A program made the position numbers and the translations under genes. Source: Eutreptiella sp. 'Long Island Sound 2002' (taxonomy: Eukaryota; Euglenozoa; Euglenophyceae; Eutreptiales; Eutreptiaceae). Taken from it: a stretch of 64,000 bases of DNA. Of this stretch, positions 24,351 through 37,500 are shown in pieces. The first letter of the stretch is position 1. Each line of letters starts with the position of its first letter. The notes under the pieces were generated by a model. That model made no database searches. It saw only the letters and a list, made by a program, of their open reading frames with translations, and was not told the origin of the DNA. The stretch lies in contig CAXIWF010000613.1 in assembly GCA_964036045.1 (NCBI GenBank), positions 124,001 to 188,000 of the forward strand, written 5' to 3'.

Positions 24351-25197
24351 AAGAATTTTCCGAGAATTTTCCGAGAATTTTCTGAGAATTTTCCGAGAAT
24401 TTTCCGAGAATTTTCCGAGAATTTTCCGAGAATTTTCCGAGAATTTTCCGGAAATTTTCCGAGAATTTTCTGAGAATTTTCCGAGAATTTTCCGAGAATT
24501 TTCCGAGAATTTTCCGAGAATTTTCCGAGAATTTTCCGAGAATTTTCTGAGAATTTTCGGAGAATTTTCCGAGAATTTTCCGAGAATTTTCCGAGAATTT
24601 TCCGAGAATTTTCCGAGAATTTTCCGAGAATTTTCTGAGAATTTTCGGAGAATTTTCCGAGAATTTTCCGAGAATTTTCCGAGAATTTTCCGAGAATTTT
24701 CAGAGAATTTTCCGAGAATTTTCCGAGAATTTTCTGAGAATTTTCGGAGAATTTTCCGAGAATTTTCCGAGAATTTTCCGAGAATTTTCCGAGAATTTTC
24801 CGAGAATTTTCCGAGAATTTTCCGGAAATTTTCTGAGAATTTTCTGAGAATTTTCCGAGAATTTTCCGAGAATTTTCCGAGAATTTTCCGAGAATTTTCC
24901 GAGAATTTTCCGAGAATTTTCCGGAAATTTTCCGAGAATTTTCTGAGAATTTTCCGAGAATTTTCCGAGAATTTTCCGAGAATTTTCCGAGAATTTTCCG
25001 AGAATTTTCCGAGAATTTTCCGTCAATTTTCCGAGAATTTTCCGAGAATTTTCCGAGAATTTTCCGAGAATTTTCCGAGAATTTTCCGAGAATTTTCCGA
25101 GAATTTTCCGAGAATTTTCCGAGAATTTTCCGAGAATTTTCCGAGAATTTTCCGAGAATTTTCCGAGAATTTTCCGAGAATTTTCCGAGAATTTTCC

Positions 25198-28100
25198 GTC
25201 AATTTTCCGAGAATTTTCCGAGAATTTTCCGAGAATTTTCCGAGAATTTTCCGAGAATTTTCCGAGAATTTTCCGTCAATTTTCCGAGAATTTTCCGAGA
25301 ATTTTCCGAGAATTTTCCGAGATTTTTCCGAGAATTTTCCGAGAATTTTCCGAGAATTTTCCGAGAATTTTCCGAGAAGTTTCCGTCAATTTTCCGAGAA
25401 TTTTCCGAGAATTTTCCGAGAATTTTCCGAGAATTTTCTGAGAATTTTCTGAGAACTTTCCAAGAGTTTTCCGAGAATTTTCCGAGAATTTTCCGAGAAT
25501 TTTCCGAGAATTTTCCGAGAATTTTCCGAGAATTTTCCGAAAATTTTCCGAGAATTTTCCGAGAATTTTCCGAGAATTTTCCGAGAATTTTCCGAGAATT
25601 TTCCGAGAATTTTCCGAGAATTTTCCGAGAATTTTCCGAGAATTTTCCGAGAATTTTCCGGGAATTTTCCGAGAATTTTCCGAGAATTTTCCGAGAATTT
25701 TCCGAGAATTTTCTGAGAATTTTCCGAGAATTTTCCGAGAATATTCCGAGAATTTTCCGAGAATTTTCCGAGAATTTTCCGAGAATTTTCCGAGAATTTT
25801 CCGAGAATTTTCCGAGAATTTTCCAAGAATTTTCCGTCAATTTTCCGAGAATTTTCCGAGAATTTTCCGGGAATTTTCCGAGAATTTTCCGTGAATTTTC
25901 CGAGAATTTTCCGAGAATTTTCCGAGAATTTTCCGAGAATTTTCCGAGAATTTTCCGAGAATTATCCGAGAATTTCCGACAATTTTCTGAGAATTTTCCG
26001 AGAATTTTCCGAGAATTTTCCGAGAATTTTCCGAGAATTTTCCGAGAATTTTCCGAGAATTTTCCGAGAATTTTCCGAGAATTTTGCGAGAATTTTCGGA
26101 GAATTTTCCGAGAATTTTCCGAGAATTTTCTGAGAATTTTCCAAGAATTTTCCGAGAATTTTCCGGAAATTTTCCGAGAATTTTCTGAGAATTTTCCGAG
26201 AATTTTCTGAGAATTTTCCGAGAATTTTCCGAGAATTTTTCGAGAATTTTCCGAGAATTTTCCGAGAATTTTCCGAGAATTTTCCGAGAATTTTCCGAGA
26301 ATTTTCCGAGAATTTTCCGAGAATTTTCCGAGAATTTTCCGAGAATTTTCCGAGAATTTTCCAAGAATTTTCCGAGAATTTTCTGAGAATTTTCCGAGAA
26401 TTTTCCGAGAATTTTCCGAGAATTTTCCGAGAATTTTCCGAGAATTTTCCGAGGATTTTCCGAGAATTTTCCGAGAATTTTCCGAGAATTTTCCGAGAAT
26501 TTTCCGAGAATTTTCCAAGAATTTTCCGAGAATTTTCCGAGAATTTTCTGAGAATTTTCCGAGAATTTTCCGAGAATTTTCCGAGAATTTTCCGAGAATT
26601 TTCCGAGAATTTTCCGGAAATTTTCCGAGAATTTTCTGAGAATTTTCCGAGAATTTTCCGAGAATTTTCCGAGAATTTTCCGAGAATTTTCCGAGAATTT
26701 TCCGAGAATTTTCTGAGAATTTTCGGAGAATTTTCCGAGAATTTTCCGAGAATTTTCCGAGAATTTTCCGAGAATTTTCCGAGAATTTTCCGAGAATTTT
26801 CCGAGAATTCTCCGAGAATTTTCCGAGAATTTTCTGAGAATTTTCCGAGAATTTTCCGAGAATTTTCCGAGATTTTTCCGAGAATTTTCCGAGAATTTTC
26901 CGAGAATTTTCCGAGAATTTTCCGAGATTTTTCCGAGAAGTTTCCGAGAATTTTCCGAGAATTTTCCGAGAATTTTCCGAGAATTTTCCGAGAATTTTCC
27001 GTCAATTTTCCGAGAATTTTCCGAGAATTTTCCGAGAATTTTCCGAGAATTTTCCGAGAATTTTCCGAGAATTTTCCGAGAATTTTCCGAGAATTTTCCG
27101 AGAATTTTCGGTCAATGTTCCGAGAATTTTCCGAGAATTTTCCGAGAATTTTCCGAGAATTTTCCGAGAATTTTCCGAGAATTTTCCGAGAATTTTCCGA
27201 GAATTTTCCGAGAATTTTCCGAGAATTTTCCGAGAATTTTCCGAGAATTTTCCGAGAATTTTCCGAGAATTTTCCGTCAATTTTCCGAGAATTTTCCGAG
27301 AATTTTCCGAGAATTTTCCGAGAATTTTCCGAGATTTTTCCGAGAATTTTCTGAGAATTTTCCGAGAATTTTCCGAGAATTTTCCGAGAATTTTCCGAGA
27401 ATTTTCCGAGAATTTTCCGAGAATTTTCCGAGAATTTTCCGAGAATTTTCCGAGAATTTTCCGAGAATTTTCCGAGAATTTTCCGAGAATTTTCTGAGAA
27501 TTTTCCGAGGATTTTCCGTCAATTTTCCGAGAATTTTCCAAGAATTTTCCGAGAATTTTCCGAGAATTTTCGGAGAATTTTCCGAGAATTTTCCGAGAAT
27601 TTTCCGAGAATTTTCCAAGAATTTTCCGAGAATTTTCCGAGAATTTTCTGAGAATTTTCCGAGAATTTTCCGAGAATTTTCCGAGAATTTTCCGAGAATT
27701 TTCCGAGAATTTTCCGGAAATTTTCCGAGAATTTTCTGAGAATTTTCCGAGAATTTTCCGAGAATTTTCCGAGAATTTTCCGAGAATTTTCCGAGAATTT
27801 TCCGAGAATTTTCTGAGAATTTTCGGAGAATTTTCCGAGAATTTTCCGAGAATTTTCCGAGAATTTTCCGAGAATTTTCCGAGAATTTTCCGAGAATTTT
27901 CCGAGAATTCTCCGAGAATTTTCCGAGAATTTTCTGAGAATTTTCCGAGAATTTTCCGAGAATTTTCCGAGATTTTTCCGAGAATTTTCCGAGAATTTTC
28001 CGAGAATTTTCCGAGAATTTTCCGAGATCTTTCCGAGAAGTTTCCGAGAATTTTCCGAGAATTTTCCGAGAATTTTCCGAGAATTTTCCGAGAATTTTCC

Positions 28101-28486
28101 GTCAATTTTCCGAGAATTTTCCGAGAATTTTCCGAGAATTTTCCGAGAATTTTCCGAGAATTTTCCGAGAATTTTCCGAGAATTTTCCGAGAATTTTCCG
28201 AGAATTTTCCGAGAATTTTCGGTCAATGTTCCGAGAATTTTCCGAGAATTTTCCGAGAATTTTCCGAGAATTTTCCGAGAATTTTCCGAGAATTTTCCGA
28301 GAATTTTCCGAGAATTTTCCGAGAATTTTCCGAGAATTTTCCGAGAATTTTCCGAGAATTTTCCGAGAATTTTCCGAGAATTTTCCGAGAATTTTCCGAG
28401 AATTTTCCGAGAATTTTCCGTCAATTTTCCGAGAATTTTCCGAGAATTTTCCGAGAATTTTCCGAGAATTTTCCGAGATTTTTCCG
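25198..28486. repeat. Domain II 3.3-kb sub-repeat, copy 2
   Basis: This copy directly follows copy 1: GTCAA 25198, GAGAAG 25374, GAATTATCC junction 25968, GTCAA 27001. A second CGGTCAATGTTCC junction lies 1,111 bp (101 monomers) further on, at about 28220. The nominal right end is set by the period, not by a visible junction. Confidence 0.65.
25968..25977. repeat. 10-bp GACAA-type junction
   Basis: Second 3.3-kb copy, exactly 3,289 bp from the previous one. Confidence 0.9.
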
Positions 28487-29783
28487 AGAATTTTCTGAGA
28501 ATTTTCCGAGAATTTTCCGAGAATTTTCCGAGAATTTTCCGAGAATTTTCCGAGAATTTTCCGAGAATTTTCCGAGAATTTTCCGAGAATTTTCCGAGAA
28601 TTTTCCGAGAATTTTCCGAGAATTTTCTGAGAATTTTCCGAGAATTTTCCGAGAATTTTCCGAGAATTTTCCGAAAATTTTCCGAGAATTTTCCGAGATT
28701 TTTCCGAGAATTTTCCGAGAATTTTCCGAGAATTTTCGGAGAATTTTCCGAGATTTTTCCGAGAATTTTCCGAGAATTTTCCGAGAATTTTCCGAGAATT
28801 TTCCGAGAATTTTCCGAGAATTTTCCGTCAATTTTCCGAGAATTTTCCGAGAATTTTCCGAGAATTTTCCGAGAATTTTCCGAGAATTTTCCGAGAATTT
28901 TCCGAGAATTTTCCGAGAATTTTCCGAGAATTTTCCGAGAATTTTCCGTCAATTTTCCGAGAATTTTCCGAGAATTTTCCGAGAATTTTCCGAGAATTTT
29001 CCGAGAATTTTCCGAGAATTTTCCGAGAATTTTCCGAGAATTTTCCGAGAATTTTCCGAGAATTTTCCGAGAATTTTCCGTCAATTTTCCGAGAATTTTC
29101 CGAGAATTTTCCGAGAATTTTCCGAGAATTTTCCGAGAATTTTCCGAGAATTTTCCGAGAACTTTCCGAGAATTTTCCGAGAATTTTCCGAGAATTTTCC
29201 GAGAATTTTCCGAGAATTTTCCGGGAATTTTCCGAGAATTTTCCGAGAATTTTCCGAGAGTTTTCCGAGAATTTTCCGAGAATTTTCCGAGAATTTTCCG
29301 TCAATTTTCCGAGAATTTTCCGAGAATTTTCCGAGAATTTTCCGAGATTTTTCCGAGAATTTTCCGAGAATTTTCCGAGAATTTTCCGAGAATTTTCCGA
29401 GAATTTTCCGAGAACTTTCCGAGAATTTTCCGAGAATTTTCTGAGAATTTTCCGAGAATTTTCCGAGAAGTTTCCGTCAATTTTCCGAGAATTTTCCGAG
29501 AATTTTCCGAGAATTTTCCGAGAATTTTCTGAGAATTTTCTGAGATTTTTCCGAGAGTTTTCCGAGAATTTTCCGAGAATTTTCCGAGAATTTTCCGAGA
29601 ATTTTCCGAGAATTTTCCGAGAATTTTCCGAAAATTTTCCGAGAATTTTCCGAGAATTTTCCGGGAATATTCCGAGAATTTTCCGAGAATTTTCCGAGAA
29701 TTTTCCGAGAATTTTCCGAGAATTTTCCGAGAATTTTCCGAGAATTTTCCGAGAATTTTCCGAGAATTTTCCGAGAATTTTCC

Positions 29784-30111
29784 AGGATTTTCCGAGAATT
29801 TTCCGAGAATTTTCCGAGAATTTTCCCAGAATTTTCCGAGAATTTTCTGAGAATTTTCCGAGAATTTTCCGAGAATATTCCGAGAATTTTCCGAGAATTT
29901 TCCGAGAATTTTCCGAGAATTTTCCGAGAATTTTCCGAGAATTTTCCGAGAATTTTCCGAGAATTTTCCGTCAATTTTCCGAGAATTTTCCGAGAATTTT
30001 CCGGGAATTTTCCGAGAATTTTCCGTGAATTTTCCGAGAATTTTCCGAGAATTTTCCGAGAATTTTCCGAGAATTTTCCGAGAATTTTCCGAGAATTATC
30101 CGAGAATTTCC
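29784..30111. repeat. 318-bp spaced marker pair, copy 1
   Basis: A 10-bp unit AGGATTTTCC at 29784-29793 and the 10-bp unit GAGAATTTCC at 30102-30111 start 318 bp apart. Between them lie a CCCAG junction, GAATATTCC, GTCAA, GGGAA and GTGAA units. Confidence 0.88.
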
Positions 30112-30584
30112 GACAATTTTCTGAGAATTTTCCGAGAATTTTCCGAGAATTTTCCGAGAATTTTCCGAGAATTTTCCGAGAATTTTCCGAGAATTTTCCG
30201 AGAATTTTCCGAGAATTTTCCGAGAATTTTCGGAGAATTTTCCGAGAATTTTCCGAGAATTTTCTGAGAATTTTCCGAGAATTTTCCGAGAATTTTCCGA
30301 GAATTTTCCGAGATTTTTCCGAGAATTTTCCGGAAATTTTCCGAGAATTTTCTGAGAATTTTCCGAGAATTTTCTGAGAGTTTTCCGAGAATTTTCCGAG
30401 AATTTTTCGAGAATTTTCCGAGAATTTTCCGAGAATTTTCCGAGAATTTTCCGAGAATTTTCCGAGAATTTTCCGAGAATTTTCCGAGAATTTTCCGAGA
30501 ATTTTCCGAGAATTTTCCGAGAATTTTCCGAGAATTTTCCGAGAATTTTCCGAGAATTTTCTGAGAATTTTCCGAGAATTTTCC
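30025..30584. repeat. 560-bp tandem duplication, first copy
   Basis: A GTGAA unit at 30025, the GAATTATCC/10-bp junction, CGGAG, GGAAA and GAGAG units occur in fixed order and recur at exactly +560 bp (50 monomers plus one 10-bp unit). The 8.6-kb partner region near 38.6 kb has a single copy, so this duplication is younger than the 8.6-kb one. Confidence 0.85.
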
Positions 30585-31110
30585 GTGAATTTTCCGAGAA
30601 TTTTCCGAGAATTTTCCGAGAATTTTCCGAGAATTTTCCGAGAATTTTCCGAGAATTATCCGAGAATTTCCGACAATTTTCTGAGAATTTTCCGAGAATT
30701 TTCCGAGAATTTTCCGAGAATTTTCCGAGAATTTTCCGAGAATTTTCCGAGAATTTTCCGAGAATTTTCCGAGAATTTTCCGAGAATTTTCGGAGAATTT
30801 TCCGAGAATTTTCCGAGAATTTTCTGAGAATTTTCCGAGAATTTTCCGAGAATTTTCCGAGAATTTTCCGAGATTTTTCCGAGAATTTTCCGGAAATTTT
30901 CCGAGAATTTTCTGAGAATTTTCCGAGAATTTTCTGAGAGTTTTCCGAGAATTTTCCGAGAATTTTTCGAGAATTTTCCGAGAATTTTCCGAGAATTTTC
31001 CGAGAATTTTCCGAGAATTTTCCGAGAATTTTCCGAGAATTTTCCGAGAATTTTCCGAGAATTTTCCGAGAATTTTCCGAGAATTTTCCGAGAATTTTCC
31101 GAGAATTTTC
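30585..31110. repeat. 560-bp tandem duplication, second copy
   Basis: Repeats the variant order of 30025-30584. Agreement stops at about 31.11 kb, where two TTTTTTGAG units replace the CTGAG seen at the equivalent place in the first copy. Confidence 0.82.
30662..30671. repeat. 10-bp GACAA-type junction in the 560-bp duplicate
   Basis: Duplicate of the junction at 30102. Confidence 0.9.
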
Positions 31111-32937
31111 CGAGAATTTTTTGAGAATTTTTTGAGAATTTTCCGAGAATTTTCCGAGAATTTTCCGAGAATTTTCCGAGAATTTTCCGAGAATTTTCCG
31201 AGAATTTTCCGAGAATTTTCCGAGAATTTTCCGGGAATTTTCCGAGATTTTTCCGAGAATTTTCCGAGAATTTTCCGAGAATTTTCCGAGAATTTTCCGA
31301 GAATTTTCCGAGAACTTTCCGAGAATTTTCCGAGAATTTTCCGAGAATTTTCCGAGAATTTTCCGAGAATTTTCCGGGAATTTTCCGAGAATTTTCCGAG
31401 AATTTTCCGAGAGTTTTCCGAGAATTTTCCGAGAATTTTCCGAGAATTTTTCGAGAATTTTCCGAGAATTTTCCGAGAATTTTCCGAGAATTTTCCGAGA
31501 ATTTTCCGAGAATTTTCCGAGAATTTTCCGAGAATTTTCCGAGAATTTTCCGAGAATTTTCCGAGAATTTTCCGAGAATTTTCCGAGAATTTTCTGAGAA
31601 TTTTCCGAGAATTTTCCGAGAATTTTCCGAGAATTTTCCGAGAATTTTCCGAGAATTTTCCGAGAATTTTCCGAGAATTTTCGGAGAATTTTCCGAGAAT
31701 TTTCCGAGATTTTTCCGAGAATTTTCCGAGAATTTTCCGAGAATTTTCCGAGAATTTTCCGAGAATTTTCCGAGAACTTTCCGAGAATTTTCCGAGAATT
31801 TTCCGAGAATTTTCCGAGAATTTTCCGAGAATTTTCCGGGAATTTTCCGAGAATTTTCCGAGAATTTTCCGAGAGTTTTCCGAGAATTTTCCGAGAATTT
31901 TCCGAGAATTTTCCGTTAATTTTCCGAGAATTTTCCGAGAATTTTCCGAGAATTTTCCGGAAATTTTCCGAGAATTTTCTGAGAATTTTCCGAGAATTTT
32001 CCGAGAATTTTCCGAGAATTTTCCGAGAATTTTCTGAGAATTTTCGGAGAATTTTCCGAGAATTTTCCGAGAATTTTCCGAGAATTTTCCGAGAATTTTC
32101 CGAGAATTTTCCGAGAATTCTCCGAGAATTTTCCGAGAATTTTCTGAGAATTTTCCGAGAATTTTCCGAGAATTTTCCGAGATTTTTCCGAGAATTTTCC
32201 GAGAATTTTCCGAGATTTTTCCGAGAAGTTTCCGAGAATTTTCCGAGAATTTTCCGAGAATTTTCCGAGAATTTTCCGAGAATTTTCCGTCAATTTTCCG
32301 AGAATTTTCCGAGAATTTTCCGAGAATTTTCCGAGAATTTTCCGAGAATTTTCCGAGAATTTTCCGGGAATTTTCCGAGAATTTTCCGAGAATTTTCCGA
32401 GAATTTTCGGTCAATGTTCCGAGAATTTTCCGAGAATTTTCCGAGAATTTTCCGAGAATTTTCCGAGAATTTTCCGAGAATTTTCCGAGAATTTTCCGAG
32501 AATTTTCCGAGAATTTTCCGAGAATTTTCCGAGAATTTTCCGAGAATTTTCCGAGAATTTTCCGAGAATTTTCCAAGAATTTTCCGAGAATTTTCCGAGA
32601 ATTTTCCGTCAATTTTCCGAGAATTTTCCGAGAATTTTCCGAGAATTTTCCGAGAATTTTCCGAGATTTTTCCGAGAATTTTCTGAGAATTTTCCGAGAA
32701 TTTTCCGAGAATTTTCCGAGAATTTTCCGAGAATTTTCCGAGAATTTTCCGAGAATTTTCCGAGAATTTTCCGAGAATTTTCCGAGAATTTTCCGAGAAT
32801 TTTCCGAGAATTTTCCGAGAATTTTCTGAGAATTTTCCGAGAATTTTCCGTCAATTTTCCGAGAATTTTCCAAGAATTTTCCGAGAATTTTCCGAGAATT
32901 TTCGGAGAATTTTCCGAGAATTTTCCGAGAATTTTCC

Positions 32938-32949
32938 GAGAATTTTTCC
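32938..32949. repeat. 12-bp length-variant unit followed by AAG unit
   Basis: Same sequence and flanks as at 24339; anchors the 8.6-kb duplication. Confidence 0.88.
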
Positions 32950-34588
32950 AAGAATTTTCCGAGAATTTTCCGAGAATTTTCTGAGAATTTTCCGAGAATT
33001 TTCCGAGAATTTTCCGAGAATTTTCCGAGAATTTTCCGAGAATTTTCCGGAAATTTTCCGAGAATTTTCTGAGAATTTTCCGAGAATTTTCTGAGAATTT
33101 TCCGAGAATTTTCCGAGAATTTTCCGAGAATTTTCCGAGAATTTTCCGAGAATTTTCCGAGAATTTTCTGAGAATTTTCGGAGAATTTTCCGAGAATTTT
33201 CCGAGAATTTTCCGAGAATTTTCCGAGAATTTTCCGAGAATTTTCCGAGAATTTTCTGAGAATTTTCGGAGAATTTTCCGAGAATTTTCCGAGAATTTTC
33301 CGAGAATTTTCCGAGAATTTTCAGAGAATTTTCCGAGAATTTTCCGAGAATTTTCTGAGAATTTTCGGAGAATTTTCCGAGAATTTTCCGAGAATTTTCC
33401 GAGAATTTTCCGAGAATTTTCCGAGAATTTTCCGAGAATTTTCCGGAAATTTTCTGAGAATTTTCTGAGAATTTTCCGAGAATTTTCCGAGAATTTTCCG
33501 AGAATTTTCCGAGAATTTTCCGAGAATTTTCCGAGAATTTTCCGGAAATTTTCCGAGAATTTTCTGAGAATTTTCCGAGAATTTTCCGAGAATTTTCCGA
33601 GAATTTTCCGAGAATTTTCCGAGAATTTTCCGAGAATTTTCCGTCAATTTTCCGAGAATTTTCCGAGAATTTTCCGAGAATTTTCCGAGAATTTTCCGAG
33701 AATTTTCCGAGAATTTTCCGAGAATTTTCCGAGAATTTTCCGAGAATTTTCCGAGAATTTTCCGAGAATTTTCCGAGAATTTTCCGAGAATTTTCCGAGA
33801 ATTTTCCGAGAATTTTCCGTCAATTTTCCGAGAATTTTCCGAGAATTTTCCGAGAATTTTCCGAGAATTTTCCGAGAATTTTCCGAGAATTTTCCGTCAA
33901 TTTTCCGAGAATTTTCCGAGAATTTTCCGAGAATTTTCCGAGATTTTTCCGAGAATTTTCCGAGAATTTTCCGAGAATTTTCCGAGAATTTTCCGAGAAG
34001 TTTCCGTCAATTTTCCGAGAATTTTCCGAGAATTTTCCGAGAATTTTCCGAGAATTTTCTGAGAATTTTCTGAGAACTTTCCAAGAGTTTTCCGAGAATT
34101 TTCCGAGAATTTTCCGAGAATTTTCCGAGAATTTTCCGAGAATTTTCCGAGAATTTTCCGAAAATTTTCCGAGAATTTTCCGAGAATTTTCCGAGAATTT
34201 TCCGAGAATTTTCCGAGAATTTTCCGAGAATTTTCCGAGAATTTTCCGAGAATTTTCCGAGAATTTTCCGAGAATTTTCCGGGAATTTTCCGAGAATTTT
34301 CCGAGAATTTTCCGAGAATTTTCCGAGAATTTTCTGAGAATTTTCCGAGAATTTTCCGAGAATATTCCGAGAATTTTCCGAGAATTTTCCGAGAATTTTC
34401 CGAGAATTTTCCGAGAATTTTCCGAGAATTTTCCGAGAATTTTCCAAGAATTTTCCGTCAATTTTCCGAGAATTTTCCGAGAATTTTCCGGGAATTTTCC
34501 GAGAATTTTCCGTGAATTTTCCGAGAATTTTCCGAGAATTTTCCGAGAATTTTCCGAGAATTTTCCGAGAATTTTCCGAGAATTATCC

Positions 34589-34598
34589 GAGAATTTCC
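34589..34598. repeat. 10-bp GACAA-type junction
   Basis: Equivalent to 25968 at +8,621 bp. Confidence 0.9.
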
Positions 34599-37500
34599 GA
34601 CAATTTTCTGAGAATTTTCCGAGAATTTTCCGAGAATTTTCCGAGAATTTTCCGAGAATTTTCCGAGAATTTTCCGAGAATTTTGCGACAATTTTCGGAG
34701 AATTTTCCGAGAATTTTCCGAGAATTTTCTGAGAATTTTCCAAGAATTTTCCGAGAATTTTCCGGAAATTTTCCGAGAATTTTCTGAGAATTTTCCGAGA
34801 ATTTTCTGAGAATTTTCCGAGAATTTTCCGAGAATTTTTCGAGAATTTTCCGAGAATTTTCCGAGAATTTTCCGAGAATTTTCCGAGAATTTTCCGAGAA
34901 TTTTCCGAGAATTTTCTGAGAATTTTCCGAGAATTTTCCGAGAATTTTCCGAGAATTTTCCAAGAATTTTCCGAGAATTTTCTGAGAATTTTCCGAGAAT
35001 TTTCCGAGAATTTTCCGAGAATTTTCCGAGAATTTTCCGAGAATTTTCCGAGGATTTTCCGAGAATTTTCCGAGAATTTTCCGAGAATTTTCCGAGAATT
35101 TTCCGAGAATTTTCCAAGAATTTTCCGAGAATTTTCCGAGAATTTTCTGAGAATTTTCCGAGAATTTTCCGAGAATTTTCCGAGAATTTTCCGAGAATTT
35201 TCCGAGAATTTTCCGGAAATTTTCCGAGAATTTTCTGAGAATTTTCCGAGAATTTTCCGAGAATTTTCCGAGAATTTTCCGAGAATTTTCCGAGAATTTT
35301 CCGAGAATTTTCTGAGAATTTTCGGAGAATTTTCCGAGAATTTTCCGAGAATTTTCCGAGAATTTTCCGAGAATTTTCCGAGAATTTTCCGAGAATTTTC
35401 CGAGAATTCTCCGAGAATTTTCCGAGAATTTTCTGAGAATTTTCCGAGAATTTTCCGAGAATTTTCCGAGATTTTTCCGAGAATTTTCCGAGAATTTTCC
35501 GAGAATTTTCCGAGAATTTTCCGAGATTTTTCCGAGAAGTTTCCGAGAATTTTCCGAGAATTTTCCGAGAATTTTCCGAGAATTTTCCGAGAATTTTCCG
35601 TCAATTTTCCGAGAATTTTCCGAGAATTTTCCGAGAATTTTCCGAGAATTTTCCGAGAATTTTCCGAGAATTTTCCGAGAATTTTCCGAGAATTTTCCGA
35701 GAATTTTCGGTCAATGTTCCGAGAATTTTCCGAGAATTTTCCGAGAATTTTCCGAGAATTTTCCGAGAATTTTCCGAGAATTTTCCGAGAATTTTCCGAG
35801 AATTTTCCGAGAATTTTCCGAGAATTTTCCGAGAATTTTCCGAGAATTTTCCGAGAATTTTCCGAGAATTTTCCGAGAATTTTCCGTCAATTTTCCGAGA
35901 ATTTTCCGAGAATTTTCCGAGAATTTTCCGAGAATTTTCCGAGATTTTTCCGAGAATTTTCTGAGAATTTTCCGAGAATTTTCCGAGAATTTTCCGAGAA
36001 TTTTCCGAGAATTTTCCGAGAATTTTCCGAGAATTTTCCGAGAATTTTCCGAGAATTTTCCGAGAATTTTCCGAGAATTTTCCGAGAATTTTCCGAGAAT
36101 TTTCTGAGAATTTTCCGAGGATTTTCCGTCAATTTTCCGAGAATTTTCCAAGAATTTTCCGAGAATTTTCCGAGAATTTTCGGAGAATTTTCCGAGAATT
36201 TTCCGAGAATTTTCCGAGAATTTTCCAAGAATTTTCCGAGAATTTTCCGAGAATTTTCTGAGAATTTTCCGAGAATTTTCCGAGAATTTTCCGAGAATTT
36301 TCCGAGAATTTTCCGAGAATTTTCCGGAAATTTTCCGAGAATTTTCTGAGAATTTTCCGAGAATTTTCCGAGAATTTTCCGAGAATTTTCCGAGAATTTT
36401 CCGAGAATTTTCCGAGAATTTTCTGAGAATTTTCAGAGAATTTTCCGAGAATTTTCCGAGAATTTTCCGAGAATTTTCCGAGAATTTTCCGAGAATTTTC
36501 CGAGAATTTTCCGAGAATTCTCCGAGAATTTTCCGAGAATTTTCTGAGAATTTTCCGAGAATTTTCCGAGAATTTTCCGAGATTTTTCCGAGAATTTTCC
36601 GAGAATTTTCCGAGAATTTTCCGAGAATTTTCCGAGATCTTTCCGAGAAGTTTCCGAGAATTTTCCGAGAATTTTCCGAGAATTTTCCGAGAATTTTCCG
36701 AGAATTTTCCGTCAATTTTCCGAGAATTTTCCGAGAATTTTCCGAGAATTTTCCGAGAATTTTCCGAGAATTTTCCGAGAATTTTCCGAGAATTTTCCGA
36801 GAATTTTCCGAGAATTTTCCGAGAATTTTCGGTCAATGTTCCGAGAATTTTCCGAGAATTTTCCGAGAATTTTCCGAGAATTTTCCGAGAATTTTCCGAG
36901 AATTTTCCGAGAATTTTCCGAGAATTTTCCGAGAATTTTCCGAGAATTTTCCGAGAATTTTCCGAGAATTTTCCGAGAATTTTCCGAGAATTTTCCGAGA
37001 ATTTTCCGAGAATTTTCCGTCAATTTTCCGAGAATTTTCCGAGAATTTTCCGAGAATTTTCCGAGAATTTTCCGAGATTTTTCCGAGAATTTTCTGAGAA
37101 TTTTCCGAGAATTTTCCGAGAATTTTCCGAGAATTTTCCGAGAATTTTCCGAGAATTTTCCGAGAATTTTCCGAGAATTTTCCGAGAATTTTCCGAGAAT
37201 TTTCCGAGAATTTTCCGAGAATTTTCTGAGAATTTTCCGAGAATTTTCCGAGAATTTTCCGAGATTTTTCCGAGAATTTTCCGAGAATTTTCCGAGAATT
37301 TTCGGAGAATTTTCCGAGATTTTTCCGAGAATTTTCCGAGAATTTTCCGAGAATTTTCCGAGAATTTTCCGAGAATTTTCCGAGAATTTTCCGTCAATTT
37401 TCCGAGAATTTTCCGAGAATTTTCCGAGAATTTTCCGAGAATTTTCCGAGAATTTTCCGAGAATTTTCCGAGAATTTTCCGAGAATTTTCCGAGAATTTT

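Larger units (their letters stand above)
21909..25197. repeat. Domain II 3.3-kb sub-repeat, copy 1
   Basis: The GTCAA unit at 21909, GAGAAG at 22085 and the GAATTATCC junction at 22679 all recur at exactly +3,289 bp. Later landmarks recur at +3,311 (GTCAA 23690) and +3,300 (CGGTCAATGTTCC near 23810). Similarity is clear to about 24.25 kb and then fades: the 12-bp unit at 24339 has no counterpart at +3.3 kb. Confidence 0.72.
23624..31132. repeat. 8.6-kb duplication, left copy
   Basis: Ordered landmarks (GAGAAG 23624, GTCAA 23690, 12-bp unit 24339, GTCAA 25022 and 25198, CGGTCAATGTTCC near 27110 and 28220, AGGATTTTCC 29784, 10-bp junction 30102) recur in the same order 8,577-8,621 bp downstream. 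Differences between offsets are whole monomers. For example, 327 bp at 24700-25026 encode the same repeat translation as 33321-33647. This copy contains an extra 560-bp duplication near 30.0-31.1 kb, so the last landmark (31132) lies only 8,017 bp from its partner. Confidence 0.78.
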
